Shown here: positions 11,297-21,085 of the stretch, piece after piece | Layout of the letters: every line of letters begins with the position of its first letter | How positions within the stretch are numbered: position 1 is the stretch's first letter | Origin: Symbiodinium natans | Taxonomy: Eukaryota; Sar; Dinophyceae; Suessiales; Symbiodiniaceae | Assembly (NCBI GenBank): GCA_905221605.1 | Contig: CAJNDS010002449.1 | Location: 358,047-422,046, forward strand | DNA length: 64,000 nucleotides | Direction of reading: 5' to 3' | Notes under the pieces: model-generated | Databases searched by the model: none | Told to the model about the DNA's origin: nothing | What the model saw: only the letters and a program-made list of their open reading frames with translations | Made by a program: the position numbers and the translations under genes

Positions 11297-13056
11297 ACTG
11301 TGGAGGTCACTGGAGCTTCCCTACCTTTTCGATCAACTTTGCTGCCCCTCATCTTGGGTTTCAGATTCTCCAGGTTTTGGTGCAAGGCCTGAAGGCAGAA
11401 GAGGATAAAAGAAGGGTGCAGAGTCAACATCGGTGGAAACAGCTTGGAAAAGTTCAATGCTTTGAAACAAGTGTTTTTAAAAGCCTCTGACAGTGCCGTT
11501 TGGACAGAAATCAACTGCGGGACGAGACGAGTTCAACCCTGGTGTTGATTCGTTAAGGTTGCGCGCGACGCCCAAGCCAAACCACCTGAAAATTGCAAAG
11601 TGTATTTCCAGAATGTGAATAAGTGCGAGCGAAGCGAGCGAAACACCAGAGTAAATTCAACAAATTTAACTGATCAAGTGTTGATTTTGAGGGTTTTTTC
11701 AACATTTTCGGGACTTTAGAAATTTTGAAAATTCGTTGAATGGTGCTGAATCCAGGGAAGAATTGCAACACGCAACCAAAAACGAAAGACAAAGAATCAA
11801 GGGCACCCAGCCTAAAAAGAAAGCAGAGTTTCTTCTGCTCAATCTTCTGTCAAATTTCAGTGTGCCTTGAATTTCTGTTTGGCCATTTTGGAAAATTAAA
11901 GACAAGAGCACGCAATCGAAGCTTTGTCAAAAAAAGTCGAATGGGAATGGAAATCGAGGCCGGGCGACTCTCAAGTCGTTCTGGCCATGATGAGAGGTCA
12001 GTGTAATTGTTTTTTTTTTGTAATTGTTTTTTTTTGAATTTTTGCAAGAACTGCAAACATAGGTTTTTCCTTGGTCCGTCTGAAAAAGAATTTTCTCTTG
12101 CTTTTGTTTAATGTTTTCTTTACTTTTTGTCGGGATGATCTCTCGGTTGCAAGCTTCAGAAAGAAAATTTCGAGAAACCGCTTTAAACTAAAACACAAAC
12201 AGTCAGCAAGTGTTTTGGTAAGTGCCCGGCAAGCTGTCGATTGACCAGAAAGACGGTGAAAAAATGCAATCGGAACTAAAAGACATTATAAGAATGTGCA
12301 TTTTGTCGTTTCGGCTGTTTTTCTAAGTGTGCATGTGCAAGAGTGTTGTGGATGTGTGTGTGTGTATGTGTGTGAATTTGTTGCAACAAAGTGGGTTGGT
12401 TTGCGGGTGCATGTCTTTTTTCTGTGCTTCATTTTTTGGTGCTGTTGGGTTGTAGTCTCTGTGCTGAAATTTTTCCGTTGCTGTTGGGTTGCTGCAAGGT
12501 GCTGCCTTCATTTTGGTCGCTGTGTTGGTGCCTTTCTGTGCCTTTATTTTTGGTTGTGTTTTGATTTTTCTGTGTCTTCATTTTTGTTCGCTGTGTGGTG
12601 CCTTTTCTGCACCTTCTTTTGGTCGCTGTGTGGTGCCTTTCTGTGCCTTCATTTTTGGTTGCTGTGTGTGCCGTTTCTGTGCCTTTTGGCTTTAGTGTGC
12701 AAGAAAAGTGTCAGTGTGTGGGTAAAGGGTGGTAAGGCATGGAGTCGCAGAATGACACCCAAAAAAAACAGTGACCTTGCAGTCTTGCAGTGGTGTCTGT
12801 GTGTGTGTGTGTGTGTGTGTGTTCACATCGTTTTCTTGAATGGGTGTGTGGTGTTGTGGTTTCGGCGTTTTGGCAGAGAGTTGTGTGTGTTATGGAGTGT
12901 GTTATTATGTGGGTGCAAAGTGGCTTCAGTGGGTGGTGTGCGTTTGCGTGTCTGTCGGCTGGGTTCTGCTGGTGAAAGGTCTGTGGATTTGGAGACACAA
13001 AAAGAGGGCAAGGAATCAACTCCAAAAGGTAGGGAAGCCGAAGTGACCTCCACAGT
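11297..13056. mobile_element. TIR-bounded non-autonomous element, copy 2
   Basis: A direct repeat of 9101-10792 with very high similarity. It has the same ACTGTGGAGGTCACT and AGTGACCTCCACAGT ends. Differences include an extra stretch near 12090-12170 and a shorter (GT)n at 12797-12822. It has no coding capacity beyond repeat-driven frames. A segmental duplication of one insertion, or two insertions, are both possible. Confidence 0.65.
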
Positions 13057-13639
13057 AAGCCCCCCCGCGGTTCGCAAAATGCAGTCGGTCTGCAAAATTA
13101 CGTTCCATGCCGTCGACCACCTTACTCCGGAAAGGGCGATTGCTCGGGCAAGGTGTCGGACGCCACCTCTGCGGCAGAGAGTGTGGCGCAGTTGGTTGAT
13201 ATGGAATGTGACCCTCCTAGTTTCCCAGTTGACACGTGATGTGCACTTGAGTTGTCTGCTATGAGTGTGAAGCACAGGCACAAGGACATGTCAGGCAGTG
13301 CAGATTTGTTTTGGCTTGGTGAGACCTTGTTTTGAGTGGGAAGAACCGTTTTCTGTTCGTTTTCTCGAAACTCGTTTGTCGGAACTCGTTTCCTGTTTGT
13401 GACCTGGTATTTGGTGACCAGAAGTGACTCAAGCCAGTTTAGGTCTGCACAGAGCTCAGCAGAGCACCTAAGAGGTGCTAGGAACCTACCCACAGTGTTT
13501 AGGAGTAGAAGTTCCATGGCTGAGTGTTTTCACCTTAAGTGCCTCTGTTTTTCCATGTCTGGCAGACAGTGTTTGAAGCTGGAGAGCCGTGCTCGCATTG
13601 GCTTAAGACGAGCGGAGCTCGAGAAGCTGTGAACAGCGC
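13057..13639 (+). other. Probable LTR/leader region of the gag-only retroelement
   Basis: This sequence precedes the repeated 50-bp segment and the gag frame. It contains frames of 60-98 codons without recognisable domains. The outer LTR boundary could not be fixed. Confidence 0.35.
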
Positions 13640-13707
13640 AGTGAAAAGAGTCCGCACTTCGTGCTGTGAGGGTTGAGTGTAGTCTTGACGCTGTGCCACG
13701 AGTTTCA
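13640..13707 (+). repeat. LTR remnant, upstream copy
   Basis: A 50-bp stretch (AGTGAAAAGAGTCCGCACTT to AGTCTTGAC) followed by GCTGTGCCACGAGTTTCA. It is repeated at 14714-14803, the second copy having 22 extra bases at 14764-14785. The pair brackets the gag frame and is read as remnants of the two LTRs. Confidence 0.55.
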
Positions 13708-13729
13708 TAGCGGAGCTTCGTGCTCCAGC

Positions 13730-14743
13730 ATGGACACTGGTGAAGAACGTGTGCCTGGACGAGACCGTTCTTCGAGAGGCCAGTTCCACAGGGCTTTCTG
13801 GTGCAAGGTCACCAAGTGCCCGTGTGGAAGGTCTTTACCAGCGCGACCAGCTTCAGTTCCACGCGGAGTAGACCCAAGGCAGTGGACAGCTACGACTGGA
13901 GCAGGCCATCAGCCACCAGTCGGGGCTGTGCCTTCGTTTGGACAGCAGGCAGCTCAACTTCAACAGATGAGTGCCATGCTGACGCAGGCATTGCAGCTTG
14001 CAAGTGCGAATGCTGCAAATGCACAAAATGCAACAGCTACAACTTCATCGTCGACGAGTCCTACCCCTGGAGGAAACCCCTCAGCATCATCTGCGAATGC
14101 ATCGACCCCTGTGGATATGGAAGTAGACTCTGGTGTACGAAACAAGAGAGCGGAGGGCTACATCCCACAATTGCCTCAGCTGAACTATGCGTCCATGACG
14201 AGTAGACATGCTGAAATCCGAGTTTGGACAGCTTACAGAGACGAACTTACAAGCTGGCTTTGTTTGCTTGACGATCGGTACGCTACGGAGTTGCAGGAGG
14301 CGATGAGTAGCAGTGTGGAAGTCTTGCAAGTGAAGCTTGAAGCCGGGAAAGCAGCTCGGTCAACCAAACTTTGGTTTTTGCTTCGTCAGTCCATGAGCAA
14401 GTTCCAACGTGGGCAGGATTTGGTGCATCTCATCGAGGTAAAGCAGATGGGAGCAAGTGCCGGATACGAACTCTGGCGTTCTTTGAACAATGAGTTGTCT
14501 GTTCGCTCCAGAGTGGAAGGACAAGCCCTTCGCGAGCAGGCTTTGGGCCTGGTGCCGCCGAAACACCTCAAGCGACCACTTGATGTCGCCAGGTGGTACA
14601 CCACCGAGCTTCTCAAGTTCGAGGCGCAGGTGAAGCATCGCTTCCCGGAGTTGCTCATCGGAGAACAAGAGGGAGTCCTGTGCTTGATGAAGCACTTGGA
14701 TTCTGAGACCAAGAGTGAAAAGAGTCCGCACTTCGTGCTGTGA
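13730..14743 (+). CDS. Gag-like protein of a dinoflagellate LTR retroelement, truncated
   Basis: This reads 337 codons from the first ATG at 13730; the frame is open further upstream without an ATG. The N-terminus is basic with a small Cys cluster (CKVTKCPCG). Residues about 65-150 are Gln/Ala/Asn/Ser/Thr-rich and low in complexity. From about residue 165 a helical capsid-like region begins (PQLPQLNYASM, then WTAYRDELTSWL, LWRSLNNELS, RWYTTELLKFEAQV). This is the pattern of Gag proteins of dinoflagellate retroelements, where Gag packages the RNA. There is no zinc knuckle and no protease or pol behind it. The stop codon lies in the downstream LTR remnant, so the native C-terminus is lost. The assignment rests on pattern recognition only. 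Confidence 0.6.
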   Translation: MDTGEERVPGRDRSSRGQFHRAFWCKVTKCPCGRSLPARPASVPRGVDPRQWTATTGAGHQPPVGAVPSFGQQAAQLQQMSAMLTQALQLASANAANAQNATATTSSSTSPTPGGNPSASSANASTPVDMEVDSGVRNKRAEGYIPQLPQLNYASMTSRHAEIRVWTAYRDELTSWLCLLDDRYATELQEAMSSSVEVLQVKLEAGKAARSTKLWFLLRQSMSKFQRGQDLVHLIEVKQMGASAGYELWRSLNNELSVRSRVEGQALREQALGLVPPKHLKRPLDVARWYTTELLKFEAQVKHRFPELLIGEQEGVLCLMKHLDSETKSEKSPHFVL

Positions 14744-14803
14744 GGGTTGAGTGTAGTCTTGACCTGAGGTCCCTTAGGCCCCGTAGCTGTGCCACGAGTT
14801 TCA
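14714..14803 (+). repeat. LTR remnant, downstream copy
   Basis: It repeats 13640-13707. It is joined directly to gag coding sequence, so pol and the outer part of the LTR were removed by deletion or recombination. Confidence 0.55.
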
Positions 14804-15300
14804 ACGCAGTTGGGCTTATTGTAAGCTTCCTCAGGTTCAGAGGGACCGCGACCAGCGCCTCGGGTGTCGAGTCGCCCGCTTTTGCTGCAAACGGGACAGA
14901 GTCTACACAGTTCTTCCAATGCGCACTATTGATCGAAGGGAACACTGAAACGGCACACAGATCCACTGGGTGCCCAGGTTAGTGGTTTCGAGCTCTGAGA
15001 AACGCCAGTTATGGACTTGAAATGCGGGATTGCAATGGGGGACTTGTTGGAAAAGAGACATTGGACTGTCTTGCAATCTGGCCACTCAAGGTTAAATGTC
15101 GTCCAGAAGTGTAGGCCTGCCACGCATTGAGTTTCACCCTGATGCAAGCATTGATTTTGCGGTCCTGCACAACTCGCGCCGCCTTGGCCCAGTCTTGTAG
15201 ACTCGATTGGTTGACCTTGGATAACAGGCCGCTGAACGCCGTTTCTGGTCTGAGGGGGTTGTGGTACGCCAACAGTGCCACTGCGGTGGCACATTCGAAG
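14804..15300 (-). other. Possible minus-strand exon (15009-15281), otherwise no gene
   Basis: A minus-strand frame at 15281-15009 reads AYHNPLRPETAFSGLLSKV and further residues ending near QIARQSN. It looks protein-like and non-repetitive, but I recognise no family. Overlapping frames in the other phases weaken the call. Confidence 0.25.
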
Positions 15301-15539
15301 CCCTCCCCTTTGACCCTTCGCCTTCGAAGGCTTTGAAGGCTTTGAAGGCTTCGAAGGGGGATGAAGCTCCCTTCATAACTAAAGCCCCCCCTTTGTGAAG
15401 GTTCTCGGATCCTGCCTGCAGTGGTCTTGGGCGATAACTGATTTGCAGCTAAAGCCCCTTCGCGCTGAGGTCTGAAGCCCCCCTTGAGTTTATGAGAACG
15501 AAGGGGGCTTCGAGGCTTCGAAGGCTTTGAAGGGAGGAC

Positions 15540-16130
15540 GAAGCCCCCTTCGTCCTCACCTGAAGCCTTCGAAGCCCCCTCCCCTTTGTCCTTACCTTCG
15601 AAGCCTTCGAAGCCCCCTTCGTCCTTACCTTCGAAGCCTTCGAAGCCCCCTTCGTCCTCACCGAAGCCTGCGAAGCCCCCTTCGTCCTCCCTTCGAAGCT
15701 TTCGAAGCCCCCCCCCCCTTCGTTTTTACCTTCAAAGCCGGGAGAATTGGGGGGAGGAAGGGAGAAGAGAGAAGGGAATGTGTTCTAAATTCCACCCCCC
15801 TCGAATCTTTTTGGTTATTCGGATTTCATTTTTCGAAAAATCAGAGAGAAGGGAGAAGGGAATTTCTTCTAAATTCCACCCCCCTCGAATCTTCTTTTGT
15901 TTTTTGTATTTCTTGATTCGAAAAATCAGAGGAGTAGTGATGAAACGGAGCCTTCGAAGCCCCCTTCGTCCTCACCTTCGAAGCCTTCGAAGCCCCCTTC
16001 GTCTTCACCTTCGAAGGCTTCGAAGCCCCCTTCGTCCTCACCCTTCGAAGCCTTCGAAGCCTTCGTCCTCACCCTTCGAAGCCTTCGAAGCCTTCGTCCT
16101 CACCTTCGAAGCCTTCGAAGCCTTCAGACC
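15540..16130. repeat. Left arm of a long inverted repeat
   Basis: CCTTCGAAGCC/CCCCTTCGTCCTCACC minisatellite with two GATTCGAGG-type modules (15730-15930). Read in reverse complement it matches 17230-17700 in order and spacing: first the minisatellite, then GGGAGAATTGGGGGGAGGAA-like sequence, the AATTCCACCCCCCTCGAATC modules and inner minisatellite. Extrapolated identity over the module part is about 90 percent by eye. A related short satellite also fills 15300-15540. Confidence 0.85.
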
Positions 16131-17229
16131 TTCACGCCCCCCCCCCCCGTGCCCCCCCTCCCCTTCGACCCTTCGGCGAAGGCTTCGGACCACCGGCACG
16201 CGAAGGTGGCGCGCGTCGAAGGCCAGCAAGACGCTCCAAGCCAGTAGTCAGGGTCTCCATAGCCATGACGGAAAACTTGGCACTTTGCATGCCTGGACAT
16301 TGGAGACCGCTGAGAAGATATTGGGCGGTGGTCAGCCAGATCCGATGATGGATTTCTGTGGGTTGGTCACTGAGAGTTGGGGCGCCATGCAGCCCAGGAG
16401 ATTAGAGAGGTCAATGAATTCAAGAGCTCTTGCAATTTTGAGACAAACCGGAATGATGGGGTCGTATATGTGCAGATATGCAGCAGAGAAAGTTTGGTAG
16501 AGCAACTGATTTGAGGTGTTGAGGATTAGAGAGCGGCGCCGGTAGATCCTGTAACAGTTGCTTGTATGCTCGGTACGCCTGCAGCTGCTGCTCATGGGTG
16601 ATCAGATCATAGGAGTCCTTAAGGGCGCGGTTGCGCAGAACGTTCTTGGTGCAGTCCATCTGCAAGGGCCTGCTAAAGCAGCCAAGGCGGATTGATAGGT
16701 CCTGCCTTCTCCGTCCCTTTGCTGGTAGACCGAGAGACCCCCGCTTGCAGCCAAGCCTGTGGGGGGTGCTGGGCAAGAACTTCTGGACGCGTCTCTCGCC
16801 GCGCCCACTTTCGGGTCCTTTCCTGCACAAGGCTGTGCAATGAGGTAGCAGGTAGCAGGCTCCGCGGTAGGGGCAGTTACCTTGTTATCTTCAACTAAAG
16901 AACTGCGACGTCCAGGCTTCTCGTCAATGGACAATTTTGTGGTTGGCCCAGTACGGACAGGGCGCAGTTACTGCATAAGGTAAAGGTTCAAGTTTAAACC
17001 CTTGGAGTTGCAATTGTGTACTCCACTGGCAAAATGCTTGGAGTCATTTTAAGGGGCTTTGACCACTCCGGCGAAGAGTTCCACCCCAACCACCACTTTC
17101 TAACATGGTGGAGCAAGAAGAAGTGTGGCCTCAATGCCAGACCGGGCTACCCTGTTCGCACCAGCCAGCCTGCCACAGGCGCAGGTCCCTGGAAGAAGGG
17201 AACTGGACCTGTCTGACTGGGGTAGGTGC
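16131..17229. other. Loop between the inverted-repeat arms; weak minus-strand frame
   Basis: About 1.1 kb of unique sequence. The minus-strand frame 16830-16420 (136 codons) contains a protein-like stretch around ALKDSYDLITHEQQLQAYRA but no family I recognise. There is no transposase signature. It could be the body of a foldback element or captured host DNA. Confidence 0.35.
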
Positions 17230-17700
17230 GCAGCTTCAAAGGCTTCGAAGGTAAGAACGAAGGCTTCAAAGGCTTCGAAGGGTGAGGACAAAGGCTTCCA
17301 AGGCTTCAAAGGGTAAGGACGAAGGGGGCTTCAAAGCCTTCAAAGGTGAAGACGAAGGGGGCTTCGAATTTGAAGGGGGTGGAATTTAGAAGAAATTCCC
17401 TTCTCCCTTCTCTCTGATTTTTCGAAAGATGAAATACGAATAACCAAAAAGATTCGAGGGAGGTGGAATTTGGAACACATTCCCTTCTCTCTTCTTCCTT
17501 TCTTCCTCCAATTCTCCAGGCTTTGAAGAAAGGACGAAGGGGGCTTCGAAGGCTTCGGTAGGACGAAGGGGGCTTCGAAGGCTTCGAAGGTGAGGACGAA
17601 GGGGGCTTCGAAGGCTTTGAAGGTAAGGACGAAGGGGAAGGGCTTCGAAGGCTTTCGAAGGTGAGGACGAAGGGGCTTCGTCCTTTCTTCAAAGCCTTCA
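17230..17700. repeat. Right arm of the long inverted repeat
   Basis: Reverse complement of the left arm (15540-16130), including both GATTCGAGG modules (17380-17500) and the GGCTTCGAAGG minisatellite. Confidence 0.85.
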
Positions 17701-19340
17701 AAGCCTTCGTATTTCTGTGTGGAGGGTGGATGAGGAGGAGTTGTCGCAAGTCTGTCTGTTGTCTTGCAATTCCGACTCTAATCCGTCAACTGCGGCGGAG
17801 GGAGCATGGCAGCACAATTTCGAAAGGCGCCGCTCAAGACCCCGGATTGACGGGCTAAGGTTGCTGTACTGCTGCTGCCACTCGCAGGTTTCCTTTGTGG
17901 AAACTACCATTGGGATGGCAACTGTTGGAAGACCTTGTACGCAAAGCCATGCCGCAACTGGAGTGCCCAATATTATGAACAAAGAAGAGTTGGTGCGTGT
18001 CTTTTTCCTTCTTGGCAGGGATCCGTGCTACTTGATTCCACACATTTTTTTTGACTGACTGCAGTCAGTTGCATCATTCCTGGGCGCGCGTGTTTTGCTG
18101 CCGCCTCTGTAATACTACGGACAACCGGTCGGCATCCAGTTGACATGTGCACCCATCAGCGCCGTTCATTCTCCACAATGTCCGGCAAAGGTTGTGAAGA
18201 AAGCAGGGTCCGCCGCCAAGGCAAAGACCGCCGCAGTTTTGCGGAGGTCATTTTATTTTTGAATGCACTTTCACTACAGGGACAAGCTTTTACTTGTCTC
18301 TTCAATGAGTGGAAGTATCTTTGTTAGCGGTATGATGGATCGGAGCAGTTCTGCTCCGTGTAGGTGTGATTTCGCAGCTAAGGTCTGGCATTGTGCAGTT
18401 GCCAGCGCCCGCTTGCAAGAAAAATCCATTGTACATCTCTGGACTGCACGCAGTAATGACATGCAAGCTGCATTGCAACCAGTTCTGCAACCACTTTTGC
18501 CTGAAGCTTGAGGCATCAGCTGGGAGGTGGGGTGGGGGGAGGAGGGGCATCCCGCATAGCTCGGATGGCAGCAAAGTGGCACAGTGGGGGAATTTTTGAT
18601 TTTCCAGTTTGGGAGCCTTTGTTCGGAGCCGGCTTTGTGGTGCATGTGAAGACACGAGCATGTTTTTGCCGCTGCATGAGTTTTGAACTTGTAGTTGGCT
18701 TTCTTACGACTTGCCTCTGCAAACGCAATAACAAGCATTATTCTGTAACTCAAGTCCTTTCGATCTTCTGTTGGATAGCTCCGGCGTAAGAGCAGTTGGT
18801 CGTTTGGGTATTTGGGTTAGAAAGGCCCCCCGGGCCAGCATGAATTCAGTTCTGTGTAAGACCTATGTTTACCTGGTGAACGCCGCGCGTCATTCCAGAA
18901 AGACCTTGACTGCTTTCGTCAGGCCCGCCGGCTGATAGAGCGCTAAGACGTTGCTCGCGTTGGTTCGCTGTCGTGGACGGGGCGAGGTGGGTGTTTGCTT
19001 GCTTGCGCGCTTCCCTCGGTTACTAAGAGCGAGAACGCCGAGGAAGTGCTTTGCGCATAGCACGGGCCTTTGTTTGCTAGTAAGAGCGAGAACGCAGCAA
19101 AGGTCTATGCCCGATGCATCCAGTTCGCGTGCGGTGGCTGTGCTGCTTGCTGTGTGGCTATATCAGCCAGTGCATGCGTGAGGGCTGTGCTGCTCACTGT
19201 GTGGCTTACACCAGCCCTTTGCCTATTGATGCGAATAACTGCCCTACACCCAGCAGCAAGCCTGCCTCTCCCACCCGTGCAGCGTATCAACTCTTTGCAA
19301 CATTGGAGTGCGCTTCGCCACGCCCCCTAGCTAGTACGAG
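17701..19340. other. No confident gene
   Basis: Unique sequence with frames under 160 codons on both strands, none with a recognisable domain. It includes the small histone-tail-like segment at 18178 described separately. Confidence 0.4.
18178..18237 (+). pseudogene. Possible histone H2A N-terminal tail fragment with a frameshift
   Basis: ATG TCC GGC AAA GG reads MSGKG. After a 2-base shift the sequence reads VKKAGSAAKAKTAA, resembling the Lys/Ala-rich N-terminal tail of an H2A-type histone. No histone fold follows. The segment is short and of biased composition, so chance or another Lys/Ala-rich protein remains possible. Confidence 0.25.
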
Positions 19341-19342
19341 CC

Positions 19343-19770
19343 TTGCTGCCAGGTGCCCGCGCATGCACAGGTGCACAGGCCCGTCCGGGTCACAGGCGTG
19401 GCTGTAGGTGCTCGCGCATGCACAGGCTCAAGGTGCACAGGCCCTTCCGGGTCAGGCGTGCTTGCAGGTGCCAGCAAATGCACAGGCTCAAGGTGCACAG
19501 GCCCTTCCGGGTCAGGCGTGCTCAAGGTGCACAGAACCCTCCGGGTCAGGCGTGCTTGCAGGTGCCTGCAAATGCACAGGCTCAAGGTGCACAGGCCCTT
19601 CCGGGTCAGGCGTGCTTGCAGGTGCCCGCACATGCACAGGCTCAAGGTGCACAGGCCCTTCCGGGTCAGGCGTGCTTACAGGTGCCAGCAAAGGCACAGG
19701 CTCAAGGTGCACAGGCCCTTCCGGGTCAGGCGTGCTCGCAGGTGCCAACACACACTGCGGAAGCCTCATG
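19343..19770. repeat. 60-bp minisatellite (about 7 units)
   Basis: The unit is 60 bp and includes GCACAGGCTCAAGGTGCACA and GGCCCTTCCGGGTCAGGCGT. It is a multiple of three, so all frames stay open; one plus frame gives a 20-residue repeat of the type AQGAQALPGQACLQVPA. A shorter unit lies at 19510-19540. The array sits in a plus frame from 19343 to 19843, but nothing shows that it is expressed. Confidence 0.9.
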
Positions 19771-19849
19771 CGTCTGTGTGAGTCGCAACTCATGCGTCTG
19801 TGTGAGACGCAATTCTGCACGTTGTCCTGCGTTTTGGGTGTAGGAGGGC

Positions 19850-20509
19850 TTAGGATCGCACTGTTGAGGTCTGCTGGCCGCTCCCCCAACCAAAGGCGAT
19901 TAACAAACGAACGGTCTTGCCAGTCGGTGCAAGCGTGCTGGGCTAGCTGCTAGCTGTGAGGTGTAGTGTTAAATTGTCCTTTAGTAGCATTCCCTTTCCT
20001 CAAAATGCTCCCTTACATCCACTTGCCTATTGTGCACCTAGCGCTGCGGGGCTCCGCGAAGCGTCTTGTTGATCAGCCTGGCGGGCTCGTCTGTGTGCAG
20101 CTCTGTGCGTGGTGGCAGTCAGCGGGTGTGCAAGATTCTGCATATAGGGTTTAGGTTTGCTGCTTAGGTTTCTGGTCTGCCCCTCACCCTTGTGACAGTG
20201 CGAGTCGCAGCATAGGGCGGAGGCCTCGTCGTGTCAGTTCTTACCCGGCAGGGACACTCCGGTTTCTGTTGGAAAAGTGCCTGGAACAACCGGCAGGAAC
20301 AAGCCTGTTCATGCTGGAGGGGTGCCTGGCGGGGGCACTCCTTGCCACAAGCACGTCATCGCCGTAATCGGCCTGCAATCCGGCGCGGCCCTGTTAACAA
20401 ACGCCATGGCTCATGGACAGCGCCACGCCCTTAGAGTGCCGAATACAACGGACATCTGCTGGTCTATCTTGCGCAGCACGATGGACACACCCTGCTCGTT
20501 ACGGCCTCT
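19850..20509. other. No gene seen
   Basis: Mixed-composition sequence with short frames on both strands and no recognisable domain. Confidence 0.4.
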
Positions 20510-21085
20510 GCGATAAGGGAGTAAGCTTCTCAAACTGATGCCTAAGTCTTCTCCAGAAGGCCCAGACTGATTAGCTCTCAAATTGCTGCCCAAACCGCCT
20601 CCGGAAGGCCCAGAAGTGCTTTGGCCTATCAAACTGTTGCCTAAACCCTCCCGGAAGGCTCAGAAGTGATTAGGCTTCTCAAACTGCTGCCTGAAACTTC
20701 TCCGGAAGGCCCAGCAGTGGGTCGGCCTCTCCAACTGCTGCCTAAAAATTTTCCTGAAGGCCCATCAGTGGGTAGACCTCTCAAACTGATGCCTCAAACA
20801 TCTTCAGAAGGCCCACAAATGACTGGGCCTCTCAAACTGCTGCCCAAACAGTTGCCTGAAGGCCCAGAAGTGATTAGGCCTTTCAAACTGCTGCCTAAAA
20901 CTTCTCCGGAAGGCCCAGCAGTGAGTAGACCTCTCAAACTGCTGCCTAAAACTTCTCCAGAAGGCCCAGAAGTGATTAGGGTCCGCAAAACGGCTGCCGG
21001 AACCTTCGCCAGAAGGCCCAGAAGGGATGTGAGAAACTGCTGCTTCAACCTTCTCCAGCAGGCCCAGAAGTGATTAGGCCTAACA
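20510..21085. repeat. 51-bp minisatellite, inverted relative to arrays A and B (about 11 units)
   Basis: The unit is 51 bp, with CTCTCAAACTGCTGCCTAAA, CTTCTCCGGAAGGCCCAG and AAGTGATTAGG. Its reverse complement aligns along its whole length with the 4-kb unit (CTGGGCCTTC, GGTTTAGGCAGCAGTTT, AAGAGG). The plus frame 20666-21073 stays open and encodes units like RPLKLLPKTSPEGPEVI, the same peptide as the minus frame of array A. Single diverged units lie at 21480-21565. Confidence 0.9.

Noticed and set aside
15586-16500. 304-codon plus frame rich in SKPSKPPSS
   Set aside because: Translation of the TTCGAAGCC minisatellite, continuing by chance into the loop.
19430-19740. Spliced-leader relics at repeated GGCTCAAG words
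   Set aside because: Only 8 bases match, and they belong to the 60-bp minisatellite unit.
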